From the NCBI GenBank assembly GCA_013350335.1, contig CM023534.1, positions 310,001-374,000 on the forward strand: a DNA stretch of 64,000 nucleotides, written 5' to 3'. The stretch comes from Chimonanthus salicifolius. Its lineage: Eukaryota; Streptophyta; Magnoliopsida; Laurales; Calycanthaceae. Under the pieces are notes generated by a model. The model was given only the letters and a program-made list of their open reading frames with translations. It did not search any database and had not been told where the DNA came from. Position numbers and translations under genes: made by a program. Shown piece by piece: positions 32,301 to 45,500 of this stretch (position 1 is its first letter; each line of letters begins with the position of its first letter).

Positions 32301-33343
32301 AAATGATAATTCATAAGACTTTAATGAGTCTTATTTTTACCTTTCTAAGGAATCTATCACCTCAGTTATCAATTTTTGCGAAAATTTAAAAAAGGTCTAA
32401 CTTTGTATACTCTTGGGTGTCTAATGTCCCTATTAAATTAATTGGAGCCTTAATTGTGAATTATAAAATACAAGTTTCATTTAGAAAATTTTAACCATTT
32501 GACTTAAATAGATTATTATGGACAGTTGATCGAGAGTTCTAATAAGCTCTCTATTTACTTAACTTAGATCAAGTGGTTATATTTGTTTAGGGATTAAATT
32601 ATATCTCGTTACATATCATCCATTTCATAATTGAATGGAAGATACTATGCTGAAGCGATAAGTCACAAAGCTTTGACCTGGCTTGAATTAAATGCTTTAT
32701 AAAATTAAAGGGATAGTTGTTAATATGGAAATTTAAAATAAATTAATTTTACAAAATAGTTATATACACTTGATTAAAGTATACAAAATAGATAATTGAA
32801 ATAGAACTTTCTATCAACTTTCAATTTTATTTATTTAAATCAAATAGTTATTTATTTTTATAACTGATATATTGATAACTTTATATTAGTTTACTAGTTA
32901 TGCCCAATAAAATGATAAACACTCTTATAAATAAAATTAAGTTACTAAAAACTTGTGTACATAAATATCATATGTTGGTTAGGACTTAGGAGTAGCTTAG
33001 GAGACCGATTAAAATTGAGATTGTATATATATATATATATATATATATCAATTATAAAAATAATTATTTTAGTATATTTAGTGATTGATTTAAGTAATAT
33101 TTAACAAGAAGTTCTTTTTTATCATTCATTAAATTTAATTAATTAAATTAAATAACTACATGTTTAAATGTATTTAATTTCTCCTGAGTCAATAATCAAT
33201 CATTATTTTTGAATTTTACCAATTTCTCCTAAGTCAATACAAATAATTATCATTTTTAATTTAGGGTGATATATTTTCTCCACTCAGAGCTGGCGCACTG
33301 GCTTGGCTTCTCCTACTTGATTGTTGAGAAAGAGATACTGGCC
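29331..33343 (+). other. Intergenic, AT-rich, upstream of HISN5
   Basis: A second copy of the 8205-8250 repeat is at 29716-29762. A 25-base alternating TA run is at 33024-33048. The 30660-31240 stretch is less AT-rich and has splice-like signals (TTTTTGCAG at 30774-30782) but no recognisable protein. The last 100 bases before the HISN5 start contain GATATATTTTC at 33267-33277, a possible TATA element. Confidence 0.5.
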
Positions 33344-33557
33344 ATGGATCTTCTTTCCTTTCCCAGCTCTCGTCTCTCATCCCTTCCTGCTCTTTGGTCA
33401 CTGAAGAAGTGTAAGGGTAGGCTTTTCCAGGCAGTCCTTCCCACACCTGTGGATCCAGCGCCTTACCCGATTACCAAGATCTGGAACCCGATTCCAATGG
33501 AGGCATCGAGAATGGTATCTTGTTCGTGTCAGGGTCAGGAGAACGGGTATCCCACTG
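33344..33557 (+). CDS. HISN5: HISN5 exon 1: transit peptide
   Basis: 214 nt, ends in phase 1 at donor GTACCA. Encodes [20 protein letters not shown] and further basic, Ser/Pro-rich sequence, then ENGYPT. An alternative donor at 33524 (GTCAGG) has the same phase, so the leader could be slightly shorter. Confidence 0.8.
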
Positions 33558-36500
33558 GTACCAATTCATATCACCATAAATCTCGATTCAAATCACTTGC
33601 GTTTTTTTTTTTCTCTCTTCCAATATACTGTTTGGCCGTTTGGCTTTGCATTGAATAGTATTGTTGGACTGACTTCAGAACTTCCTAGTTGTTACCTTGA
33701 CTTAAAAGAAACACACACACACACAGACACGCGAAAAGGAAGGTGAAATACTTTCTGGAAAATAACAGTTCTTTAACCAAAAAAAAGAAAGAAATGGGTC
33801 TGACCATTTTTTTTTTACAAAATGGATATGTTCTACAGAGAAAATTCAACATCTTCAAGAACTTGATAGTCCTTGCTTGCTTAGAGAAGTTGAGACATTG
33901 CACGGCAAGGAAAATAATTTATTGGAAAATTGCCACTTTGAGCTAAAAATTGAAGTGGGTCTAACCATTTTTATTTAAATGTTGTAATTTTCAGCAAAAT
34001 TCTTTCCTTCCATTATATCCCAATGGAGTGAATATCCATTGCCCTTGCTTGCTTAGAACAGTGTGATTGGTACATGGTTTATTTCTAATTTTCTATAGAA
34101 TGCAACATTTACAGGAATTTGAAAGCAAGTCCTACTAAAAAGGACATATGTCATTTTAGTAGTAATGTTTTTGAAATCTAGATTTTTGACAGTCAACATA
34201 TGGTGGGCCAAGGGAATCCACCATATTCAATGGCAGGATTATTGACCATTCATCTGCCAAAGATCATTGCTAGCTGTCCAAAATCCAAAACACCGAATAT
34301 GAAAACAAGTGAAAGTGATTGCCTGTGCAGTCCTCTGGCCTACTACATGGCACCTGTTTAAAGAAATTTCTGAGACTTCAGTAGAATGACAGAAAAATGT
34401 TAGATTAGTATTTTATTTTGAAAGCCCTTGCTTATGCAGAAAAGTTAAGAATATTACATGGGTTCTTTTCCAATTATCCAGCAACTCCAGAAGATCGAAT
34501 TGGAGAGGTCGCGAGGGTTACAAAAGAAACTAATGTGCGAGTGAAGATCAATTTGGACGGATCAGGAATTGCCGACTGCAGTACAGGAATTTCCTTTTTG
34601 GATCATATGCTAGATGTAAGCATTAGGAAACACTTACCTTGAGTTTTTGAATAATGATAATTTATTAATTAAATGGAGAAATAGAAGTACAATTAGGTGC
34701 CTGCATCAGGAATTTGCTTAAACATTGAGCAAAATCACCGTTGATGAAATTCGGGTGCCCTGCCTATTTGTGGACTCATATTTGTTGATATATTGGAAAT
34801 TTTGAATCCATAAAAAAATATGGGGAATTTTGAAATGAAATTGGTGAATGTGTGACACCTTTACCACCAGTGGTGTAGTATTACATCTAGACCATTTTTA
34901 TTTTTATTTTTTGGCTGTGTTCCATCTTGACCATTTATTTGATACTTCTTTTCATTTGCAAATTACCATACAAATGTTACACAAATGCAACAATTCTAAT
35001 GTCGTCATCATGATCATATCTAATATACTTTCCCATGAGATTTACTCTTCCATTCTGCTCTATTGTAAGTCATATCTTATGCCACTCCACAATCCATCAC
35101 ATCCGTAAAGCTAAATAGCATAAAGACTGATAGAGAACAAAGATAGACTATTCATATGCTTGGCAATGTTCTGATTCATTTATTTTCCTTTTATGGTGGG
35201 GTCTACGAATGATGTAAATATACCCGAGCCTAGTCAGTCACTTGGCATTATAAGCATACTACCATTTTTTTTAAATGGTTATGAAAAAGTGTATTATCAG
35301 TAATTTCTCAAAAGTTCAAGTTTCATTCCCATATTTTAATTGAATCCAAAAGAAGAACACATTTAACAATTAATAATTTCTTTTTAACATAGTGATTAGG
35401 GCCTATAGCACTCTTGGTAACTGCTCATTGTTGCAACAAAAATGTTGTGGATTTGACTCCTATGGGACATAAAGAAGAAGAAGAAGTAGGATTCTCTATC
35501 ACACCTGAACCTCTTGGACCTTTGTGCATCATGGCGAAGGAGGACATGGTGCTTGCTTCTAAGCCTGTAAGTAATGAATGGGGTGATCCTCACTACAACA
35601 CAATCAAAATAATAGTTTTGAAGTATTGAGAACCTTGTATCAATGAAAGCAAGCCCTATCCAGTTCTTGCCTTTGTCTTACAATTTTCTAAATTCGTTCT
35701 TTGATCACTTTCCTTTTATTTTCTGAGATGTAATCTGTTTTATGCCTTAGTTTTACCAATAACGAATGGATGAATCATGAAGAAGGTTTTTTTTTTGAAA
35801 ATGCAGTGCCAATTAGCACCTTTAAGTTAAGGAGAAGCAACAAAGGATGTTGGTTTATGGTGATAATTTCCTGTGATGACTATGCCCATATGATTCTTGC
35901 TTTTGGGGGTTCCTTTCTTCTGATGACATGAAATAGGTGGCAGTGGCTCCAGGCAATGGCTTCTCTCTTTAGAAGTGGCCTCATCTCTCGTCATTGAAGT
36001 TTTTATTTTACTTTTTATTATTTTGATTTCAAATGAGAAAAAGGTTGTCCTGTAAGGTAGTGAATTGTGTGATAGAGAATCCTGCTAATTGCACTGTATC
36101 TTCAGAAGAGGAGAAACTTTGCTAATTGCCTATGTATCTTTAGGAGAGGAGAAGATTGGTGATGCCAGTCATGGTGAGCCATGGAAAGCAGTTCATTGAC
36201 AACTAAACACAATTTATTCTTTTTAAGTTGTTTATCATATGACAGAATTATGATAGTTCTTGTAACTGTTAAGGCGAAGAGTAATACCAACATGGCTTTG
36301 AAGGTTCTTTAAAGTTGGTTGTTTTAGTGAGACATGCTATGTTAGACATTGGGCAGTTAATTTTTTTCCCAAAATGGCCTCACATATTTATCATGATCTA
36401 GGACTCCAATGCGTTGATTCAGCCCCTGTCCATTGAAATTTCATTTGATCAAGTGAAATTTGTGAAAGATCATGTTGATTCACACTGTATTTGGTTATTC

Positions 36501-39500
36501 AATTAGAGCTGACATTTCCAATGGCATGAAAATTGAAAAATAATCCAAGATGTCTGGTGGTTCCAACAAATGGTGTAGAAGTGATGGACTGCTGATCTGA
36601 TGTACAGGTCCAAAGATATGAAGAGAAAAGGGCCCTAGTGCACATACACTGTTTGAATAACTGCTATGGATTTGAGAGGGAGTACAGATTTGGATTTTCA
36701 TTGGAGGTCAGGATGTGCCTTCTATTGATTTAGATTGCAGATAAGAGAGTGGGATGCTAACCATCTTTGACCTTGCAGTAATGATGTTCTAGTTTCATTG
36801 GCTTAGAATCATAGAGCTTTCGTACTTGCTACACTTCGGTTTATCAAGAAAGGTTGCTATTATTAAATTGATAAATGAAATGCAGACATGAACATTCTGC
36901 GTCATTGGCATCTTTTAGATAAAGTTGAGATTAGGAAAATTGTGAAGGTTAAAAGTTCTGTAATTTCCCATGTTCTGAGGTCTGCAAATGAGAATGCTGA
37001 TAGGTTAGCCAAAAAGGGTGAGGGCTTGATCTCAGTGGTAGGTAGTAATGCTTAGTTAGGGTGTCATAAGGGACTGTCTTTTGGTGCTCGAGCAGTGCAA
37101 TTGGGTCGTTGCTCTTCTCGCTTTTTGGCTGCATTCTTTTCTCATCAAGAAAATGTTATCATTCAAATGAAAAAAAGAACATCTTATCATTCAAAAAAAA
37201 AAAGACTCTTCAAGAATGACTCAAATTAATCTACAGAGTTCATATGCTTTCATACTTTGTTTAGAACTATTATTGTGTAATCACAATGTGACTAACCATG
37301 TTAAGTGTCAACAGTGAGACTGATTGTTAATTCATTATGGAGTCATAGCTTTGACTTCTTTACCATGTTGGATGTTCCTGTACCAGTTGTTTCCTTATAA
37401 ACAGATATTGTAAGTGATGGTCAGTGTTATTACTTGACATGATTGCGTGTCCTACTGACTAACATCTAGCATGCATATGGCAGCAACTTGCATCCCATGG
37501 GCTTTTTGATGTGCATGTAAGAGCTCGTGGTGATACTCATATTGATGATCATCACACAAATGAAGACGTTGCTCTCGCTATTGGAACAGTAATCCTCTTT
37601 CTATCATACCTTTTGTTATTGATTTTATATTTTTCCATTCTGTCTTCATCTCTTGTAAATCAGAGACTGATGGACATCCTTGACATGGTTCACAGACACT
37701 TCTTCAGGCCCTTGGTGAGAGAAAGGGAATAAATCGATTTGGTGACTTTACTGCTCCACTTGATGAAGCGCTCGTGCATGTTTCACTGGTGTATATCTGC
37801 ATTTGATCATTCTTTTCTTCAAGGATGGTGTTTGTCTTTTCAACTTATGAGGTTTTTCAAGTGTGAGATGCTGTCATTTCTCATAAATATTCACATGGCA
37901 AGGAGAGGAGGGTAGACTGAAGGCTGCAGGCAATAAGCAGAAAAGCCGGGACTCAGGGAGAAGAGGTAGGTTAGCCTTTAACTCGGCCATTAGCAAGCGC
38001 AAGTGCCCTCGTGCTTCTTGTTTGGGAAGCACTTATGTTACTTGTTGGCTCCAAGCTATTTTTGGCCTTAGGTTGGGGGTATTGGGGAGGAGAAGCAGAG
38101 AGAGAGAGAGAAGCCCTCTTCCAGAGAGGGGGTAGCTTAGGCCTTCTTAAAGTGCTAATAGTCGCACGAAAGGGGCATAGTAATACCTTCACCTTCAAGA
38201 CATAGTTTAAGTGCAATGGATGGATGAATTATGGCCATGTAGAGGTTTTGACTCATGGACTACAGGCACTAGATGTATGGGTAAGTAAGTAAAGGAAGAT
38301 GCCCATTACATCCTCTTACTACCACTACTAAGTAGAAGAAGAAGTAGTCGGATACGTTCCTTCCTTAAGTCCGGAATGTCAGCGAGGGAAAGCAAAGACC
38401 TGTGAACTACACTTTATACTTATGTGGACTTTGGATCTTGTGGACTGAGGGATGTCCACAAAGTTTAGATGGTTGATAAAGAATCCCATCACATGCACTC
38501 TGCATTCCCCCATTCCCCCTCCTTTCTCTCTTCTCTCTTTGATGTTTAATCCAGTGGTGAGGATCACTTGGATGGGTATCAAACTGGGCCTGACGTGGAT
38601 TTAGGATTGTTGGCAGGGTGATTTTGTGGGTTGGGTGGATATTGGTAGCCCTTATTTTTATGAATAATAATGGGGCCTACATTTCTTATGTGAATACCTT
38701 TTTCTGTGTATATGTATATAGCATTCTCAGGTCCTTGTGGATGTATGTACATCGCTCTCTCTAATTAGTTGGAGAAATCAACAAAAAATATTGCCAGTAC
38801 AACAGCTTTTCTTATTGGTTGCATTTTTAATGGATGTACAAACATCCTACAAGCACCTGAGAAAAGCCTATATATGTTTGTGTGCATGCATGTATTTACA
38901 GTTTGTGATGTTCAAATATAAGAAATAAATGAGAAAAATATTATGGGCCTACTTGGTTGCGTGTCAGTTCATAAGGACTCGATGAATGCAAAGGAGACAT
39001 CATGAATTGGGTTTGTTGTGTGTGAAAATTCCTCCTTGTTGGTTGATTGTAGGTATGCATTAGGGTCCTTGAACACAAAAAGTTAGAAACGTTGGTTCAA
39101 TCCTTCCCCATTTGCCTAGCTGTTTGAATAAGCTCTTTTAGTCATTCCAGATGGGGTGAAAATTCTCCAATTTTGATCTCTTCACATCTCCCTACCCTTG
39201 CAAATTGGCACGCATCCAGGTTGGCACTGATTAGTTTTTCTTAAAAATGAGAAATCTCATCTTTTGATGCAACCTCTCTAGCCATTTGATGTACGCTGCA
39301 CCTTTGACAACTGTTAAAATTTGACCAAATTCTCCTTGAAATGAGATGCATTAAAATTTCACCAACACCACTAGCACCAAATATTGTCATTGTCCCATCT
39401 ATCCAGCATCAGCTTTCTGAGTTCCATTTAACACAATAAGAGTGATTTTGATGTAAGTCAAGCCCCACAGTTCTAGATTGTCTGGGTCCTGGTCGATCCA

Positions 39501-42500
39501 CATCAAACAAACTGCACCAAACAAGTTATTCTCAGTTACTCCACAATAATTGTCAAACGGCCTTATGTAGATGTCTTACTGGCCGAATTCACTGTTGACA
39601 CTAGGTACATGAAGTTGGCTTTTAGATTCTCTGTAATGTGATGTGTAGACAGAAACAATACAGGATTCAAAGCTGACCTGAACCACCAAATATGAAGAAG
39701 ATTTAAAGAGAATCCATGTTCCAGCAAATAGATGCTTTCAACCTTTGGTACAAGTCTCAATTGCTTCAGTCTTTTGATTAAAAAAATAAGGTTCCATATC
39801 ATATAATGGTAGGCTTCACACCCATAATGGCTTCTTAAGTTGCATGAATTCTCTTAAATGCTGATGTACTCATGTCAAACATATCTCCATCTCAGATTCA
39901 TCATGGACTATTTAACACTTGCCCATAATGAAAAAATATTAGCATAACTTTTCTTCTTTTAAAACCTAACTAAGATATTGTATTTTTTTTGGAAATGTAA
40001 ACTATTGGAATTTTTATTTCTTGGTTCTTAAGTGTAATTTTTTATACATATTTTGATAATTTTATTTCTACATTATTGAAATGTATTTGATTACGGGTGA
40101 ACCCATGAATCATGTTTTGGAATTTGCCTAATTGAACACCATGTACCAGTGTCAGATTCCAACACAGATACCTCTACCCATGCAACATGGATGACGTGAC
40201 ACCAAATCAAACGGATTACACACTCATGTCTGAAAGGGGGAGTTCACGCCTTAGCTTTCATATCTGGAAAAATTTCTCAGTTCTTGAATCACTTGCAAAG
40301 CCAAGATAACCATTGTTATGTGTCACAACTTCCTATCTATAATTTTCCACAGCATGTTAGAATCCTATTTCTGTACCATTAAAACCCTGACACACATTAT
40401 GTTATATGTCAGTTGAACAATGTATGTGTTTTTTTTTTCTCTTCTTAAAAAATAAAAGGATGGAATTGGGTCTTTCTGTTCTTGATAGTAATTGCTAAGG
40501 ATAATGTTGGAAAAAGAGTTGACATGGGATTTTTCTTTCTCATCATTCTGTTACTTGATCATTGGTGAATATTGAATTGAGATCATCCTGACCATATTTG
40601 TTCTATTGCTCTACTGCTGAAATGAATTTTCAGGATTTATCTGGAAGGCCTCATTTGAGTTATGATTTATGCATTCCCACAGAAAGAGTTGGGACGTACG
40701 ACACCCAAGTAATATACCTTGCATTCTTCCCACTTTATTTTACCCAAATTGTGTTACTTGTTTGCCCAATTACTGTGTAGTACTGTGCTTGAAATGTAGA
40801 TTTATGATATTTGCTAGAACCATTAAAATATGTGTCGTGGGTGGTGGAGGATTTCTTGCTAAAACTATTACGAAGAAAAAGTCAAGTCTGCATATTTTCC
40901 TTTTGCTACCAAATTGACCAAAGTAGTGATTTCATCTGGTGCTAAGATGCCTATAAAGTAGCATATCTATTAATTCAGTATTGTAAGGACATCTGAACTA
41001 CTCTCTCTCTCTCTCTCTCTTTGGGTGGTGGTGATGGTGGGGGATAATTCTTTAGTGGCCTATAATTCTTAAGTCCATTTCCTTCTAATGTTTTTATCCA
41101 AAAGAAAAACGTTATCAAAATTGTATTGTTACTCGTGAGAAATATATGGTATGAGAGAGTTGTGCAGAGCACATTTTCAAGTCTATCCCATTGCAACATC
41201 CAAAGAACCTATATATTACCTATAAATTCATCTTATCTTTCTACTCCATGTTTCACCAAATGCAATGAGTGGATCTCCTTCCATGAACAAAATAACAATG
41301 CAAGCTTGAACTTGAATTCTAATTTCTCTCACTAGCATTTTGAATCGTCATGGCACCCTTGATGTCTTATTCACTCAAGATATTCCATTTGCCGAATCTC
41401 TCTTGATTAGAACTTTTCTTAGGCCACATTTCCTTCATGTGCTTCATCACTTCCCTTCCATAATGAAGCCTCATTAGATTCCATTGCCGAAGAAAAGCTG
41501 AGAAAAAAAGAGGACACTCCTTTGGTCATCTTGAAGAACCCCGTTTATTCATACTAGCCTTGATTTCCCCCTTGCATGCACCTCCCTCGTTAAACTTAAA
41601 GCAACGTCGTGGTTTTTTTTTCCATCACTAAACCACTTGCATTTTTTTAAAAAAATTTACTCCACCTTGCATACATACAAGCCCTCAATCTCTATAGAAA
41701 TCATCCATTTTAAGTGTTCATTTGTCCGATCTCAGGTCGAACCTGACTTAAATAAACATGCTTGGATTTTGATTTTTTGTTTGACGGGACATGCTCAAGC
41801 TTTTATTTAAAGCTTGTCGAGGCTCGTCGGGGTTTTAGGTTTTTTTTTTTACATTTTTTTTTTTTTTGTTTTCTAAATTGAAAATCTAACCTTATAGATT
41901 AAAAGAAAACTTAAAACGAAGATATGTTAAAATTTCATCTCAAAAATCAATTTCTTACCGCTCGATCTTAATGGTCAACATCACTAGGCATTCTTTTCAA
42001 GAACGTTTGCCAACTTTGATTATCAGATCAAGTGGCTAGAAATTAAATTTTGGATTGAAATTAAACTGATGGTAGATATTTAAGTATACTTTCAATCTGT
42101 ATGGTTATATTTTCAATTTACATAAAAAAAAAAAATTGTAATAGATTCAAAATAAACGGGCTTTAATTGGATGGGCTCATGCTTTGGTGTCCAAAGCCAG
42201 TCGAGCTTTGGTAAAAATAATCAGGCTCGGGCTTTTTTTTTATTATTGAAGTCCACCCCAAACTCGGCCAACACCCCTAATTTTAAGACATCTAAGTTTT
42301 TATGGATGCTCACCCACTTTACAATTGATCTTATCTTTTGCTAGTTAAAGTCCTCCACCTATGTTGCTTCCTTGGAGCAGACGGTGTAGTTTGCTTTATC
42401 CATGAGGTACAGAGATGAATGTCTTCGTATACAATAGTTGGGCTGTGGTGCACATAAATTGAGGCTGAGAGCCCAAGAACATAAAGGTTTAAAAGGAAGT

Positions 42501-45500
42501 TAGCTTCCCAAGGGGGATTACTTTCAGGTTTGTGTGTGTGTGTTTCGGGGTGGGATGGTGGTGCTTGGACAACCCCAATAAAAATACAGTCAAACCTGCT
42601 AGTATACTATCTGTAAGTGTTTCATATTCAAGTTACAGTGGCAGTAAGTTTGATGAGATTCACAGGGATTTCTTACATGGCATAATTAAGCCAAAGCCAG
42701 TGTATATGACTGGGGAGATATTTTTTTATTGATAAGAAAAAAGTTATTTTAGATGGAAGCACCTTTAGTTGGTTTGATTATAGATGGTACCACTTTCCTC
42801 AATCTGTTGGCTACAACTTAAGCAATTTTGGCATTCTGCCTACTAGCTAATGGGCCTGAAGTGAGACAAATCCTCTTGCTCTCCATCTTTGAAATCAAAA
42901 TAATAAATTTGTGTAGCATTCAATTCCTTAGAATTCTTCATTAATTAAATTCTTACAACAGTTCATAAACTCTCCCTTTTATCTCAAACTGTAGAAGTGA
43001 CTCAAACCCATGAGAGAGGTTGCACATTAAGCATATATCAACTGTGGTATGTGTGTGTGTATATAAAAAGGGAGGGAGAGTTGGAGAAATTAAAGTTTGT
43101 TAGTCTGATGCCTTATCACTAACAGGTTCTTTCAACACTTCTAGCAATCTTATCACCAACGACTTTTATTTTGTTTCTTTCAAATTTTTAGTTCTTTTTC
43201 TTTTAAGACACAACAAAGTTATACTTATCATGGTTTGGGATTATTTTTTGCTTAGCTGGTGGAGCACTTCTTCCAGTCATTGGTGAATACATCTGGAATG
43301 ACGCTTCATATTCGCCAGGTGATATAACCTTGAATGTTCAACTGTAAATTTTGCATTGTATCATCAAATCATTTGAAATGTATTAAAGACTAAAAATGCC
43401 CTATCCAATTTAATTCATAGCCACAGGTTGAGCCATTGGACCAGTGATAAGAATTTAGACTTGTTCATGAGCCAAAATCCAACCCAAGACCTTCTTGAAC
43501 CCATCATAAATGAACAACTTTAAAACTATTTTGGTACTTAAGAAAACAACTGTTCTGATTGAAATTAGACTTGATGAACTATAAGTAGATCAAACTAACT
43601 TCAACTACTCAGTTTTTAGTTGTTTGATGTTAGTGGTCAAAGTCACCAAGCGTCTTTATCTTTGTAATTTTTAACGGGCATGTCACCACTAAGATTAAAT
43701 GACTAAGTATTGAGTTTTCGGCTAAAATTGGTCCACTTGTGTTTCATGTCTACTTTCAAAGTAATGATTGAATTTTTAATAGTCTCAAATGGTCAAGCTT
43801 GGGCTTTATACTTTTCCAAATGGGTGAGCTCGGGCTGGGTGTGGGGAAGGAGAATGACACAGGTATATGTGTGGTTTGACCTGACAAGGCACCATATGTA
43901 GCACGTCATAGCTCCTGATGGCACTGAAATCCGAACGCTGGTTTACATGACCAATCATGTGATCCATGAACCAAATTCATCTTGGAAATCACTGACCATT
44001 GTCTCTGACCATGAAACTCCAAGTTACCATCCATTTTATTATGCAATGTGAAGTTATCAGTAGTGGTATTCTGAGCATTTTAGTGGCAATTTATACTGAT
44101 TTTTAATTGCTTAATGTTTGTATCACTTCTTAGAGCTTGGACTGTTAAATATTTTGGAATCATATATTGTCATTTCTGTTTGTGCTTTAATGAATGCTGA
44201 ACCTTTTGAGCTTTCTCTGAAGTAGCTTGCTGGAAAAAACTCCCATCATATAATAGAGGCAACATTCAAGGCTTTTGCTAGGGCTCTTCGACAAGCAACT
44301 GAATATGACTTGCGACGTCTTGGGAGTATACCAAGGTATGTTTAGAACAAATCCTTATATTTTTTTTACTGGTAAATGTAGCCATTTTGAAATATATTGA
44401 AATTCCAAGATGAAAGACTTTATAGTAAAAGGGATGAAACAAAAAGCACGCAATCAACCCCAATACTCCCAAAGCTAAAAATCAAAAAAGAAACTGCAAA
44501 CATGAGCATATATTGGTCTCTATCCACTTTAGGCTAAGCCATCCACTTTCTCATTAAGACTTCTCCAAATATGCTGAAACGAGTCCAACTTTGATCTCCA
44601 ATTAACCTGAAAAATGAGAGTTAATAATCTTCAAGTTCCCATACGGCTAGAAATTCAGCATTGTTTTGACTTTTTAAATTCAACCAGTCTTGAAAAATGG
44701 ACAAATGAACTGAAAAATGGACAAATGAACTGACCTTATCATTGCTGAAGACCTCACAAATGCCTGCCAGTCCCATCCCCTTAAGCAAACTTTGGATTTG
44801 TAATGGTGCGTCCAAAAAATTACAACACATTTCTATCACTTGGTCTCAATTTGGTCAATGATTTAAATTTCACAAAAAATAAATTCATCATTATTTTCAA
44901 AGTCATTAGTCCCGTTTATCTAGGGCTGGCTTTTTGAGTTCTAGTTCTCTACTTCCACTCTATAGAAAAACCATAGCCTTTGCCATTCTACGATCTATTA
45001 TGTCCTCCTTTATCCCCTCAAGCCACGTTTTCAAAGGTCTTCTCATGTTTCCAAAGGTCTTCTCATTGTACATTTTGCCTGAAGCTCTTCAATTTTATGA
45101 ACTGGGGCTGTTTCTCATTTCCTAAAAATGTGCCTGAACCACCTTAAGTGGCACTCCCTCATCTTCCCCTCCATTGGTGTTACTTTAAAGTTTTCTCAGA
45201 TTTAATCATTTCTAATTTTTTCTTTTAATGTTTCTCTTTCATCCTCCAACATTCCTCACTGAAAATAAAATAAAAATAACAGAAGAATCCCCATCTTCCA
45301 GAAATCCCAAACCTTATTTTATTCTCTTTTTCCCCTCCTATTTCCCCATGATTTTCCTTGTAACGTCAAATTTACTCCCATCCTTAGTTTTCTGAGTGTC
45401 GTTAATGTAACGGGTAGAGATTAGCCACCCAGCTCTCTGCCACTAAAGAATTCCATGGTTATCTTCTCCAATGCCATTCTTCTTTATCCGTATCAGCTTA

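Larger units (their letters stand above)
34616..37483 (+). other. HISN5 intron 2, 2.9 kb
   Basis: Contains a SINE-like sequence (35394-35600), a small internal duplication (GCTAATTGC..GTATCTT..AGGAGAGGAGAA near 36083-36152) and an L1 tail (36880-37204). Confidence 0.85.

Noticed and set aside
35394..35470. A tRNA gene
   Set aside because: Has box-like words but cannot form an acceptor stem or anticodon arm; better read as SINE-like.
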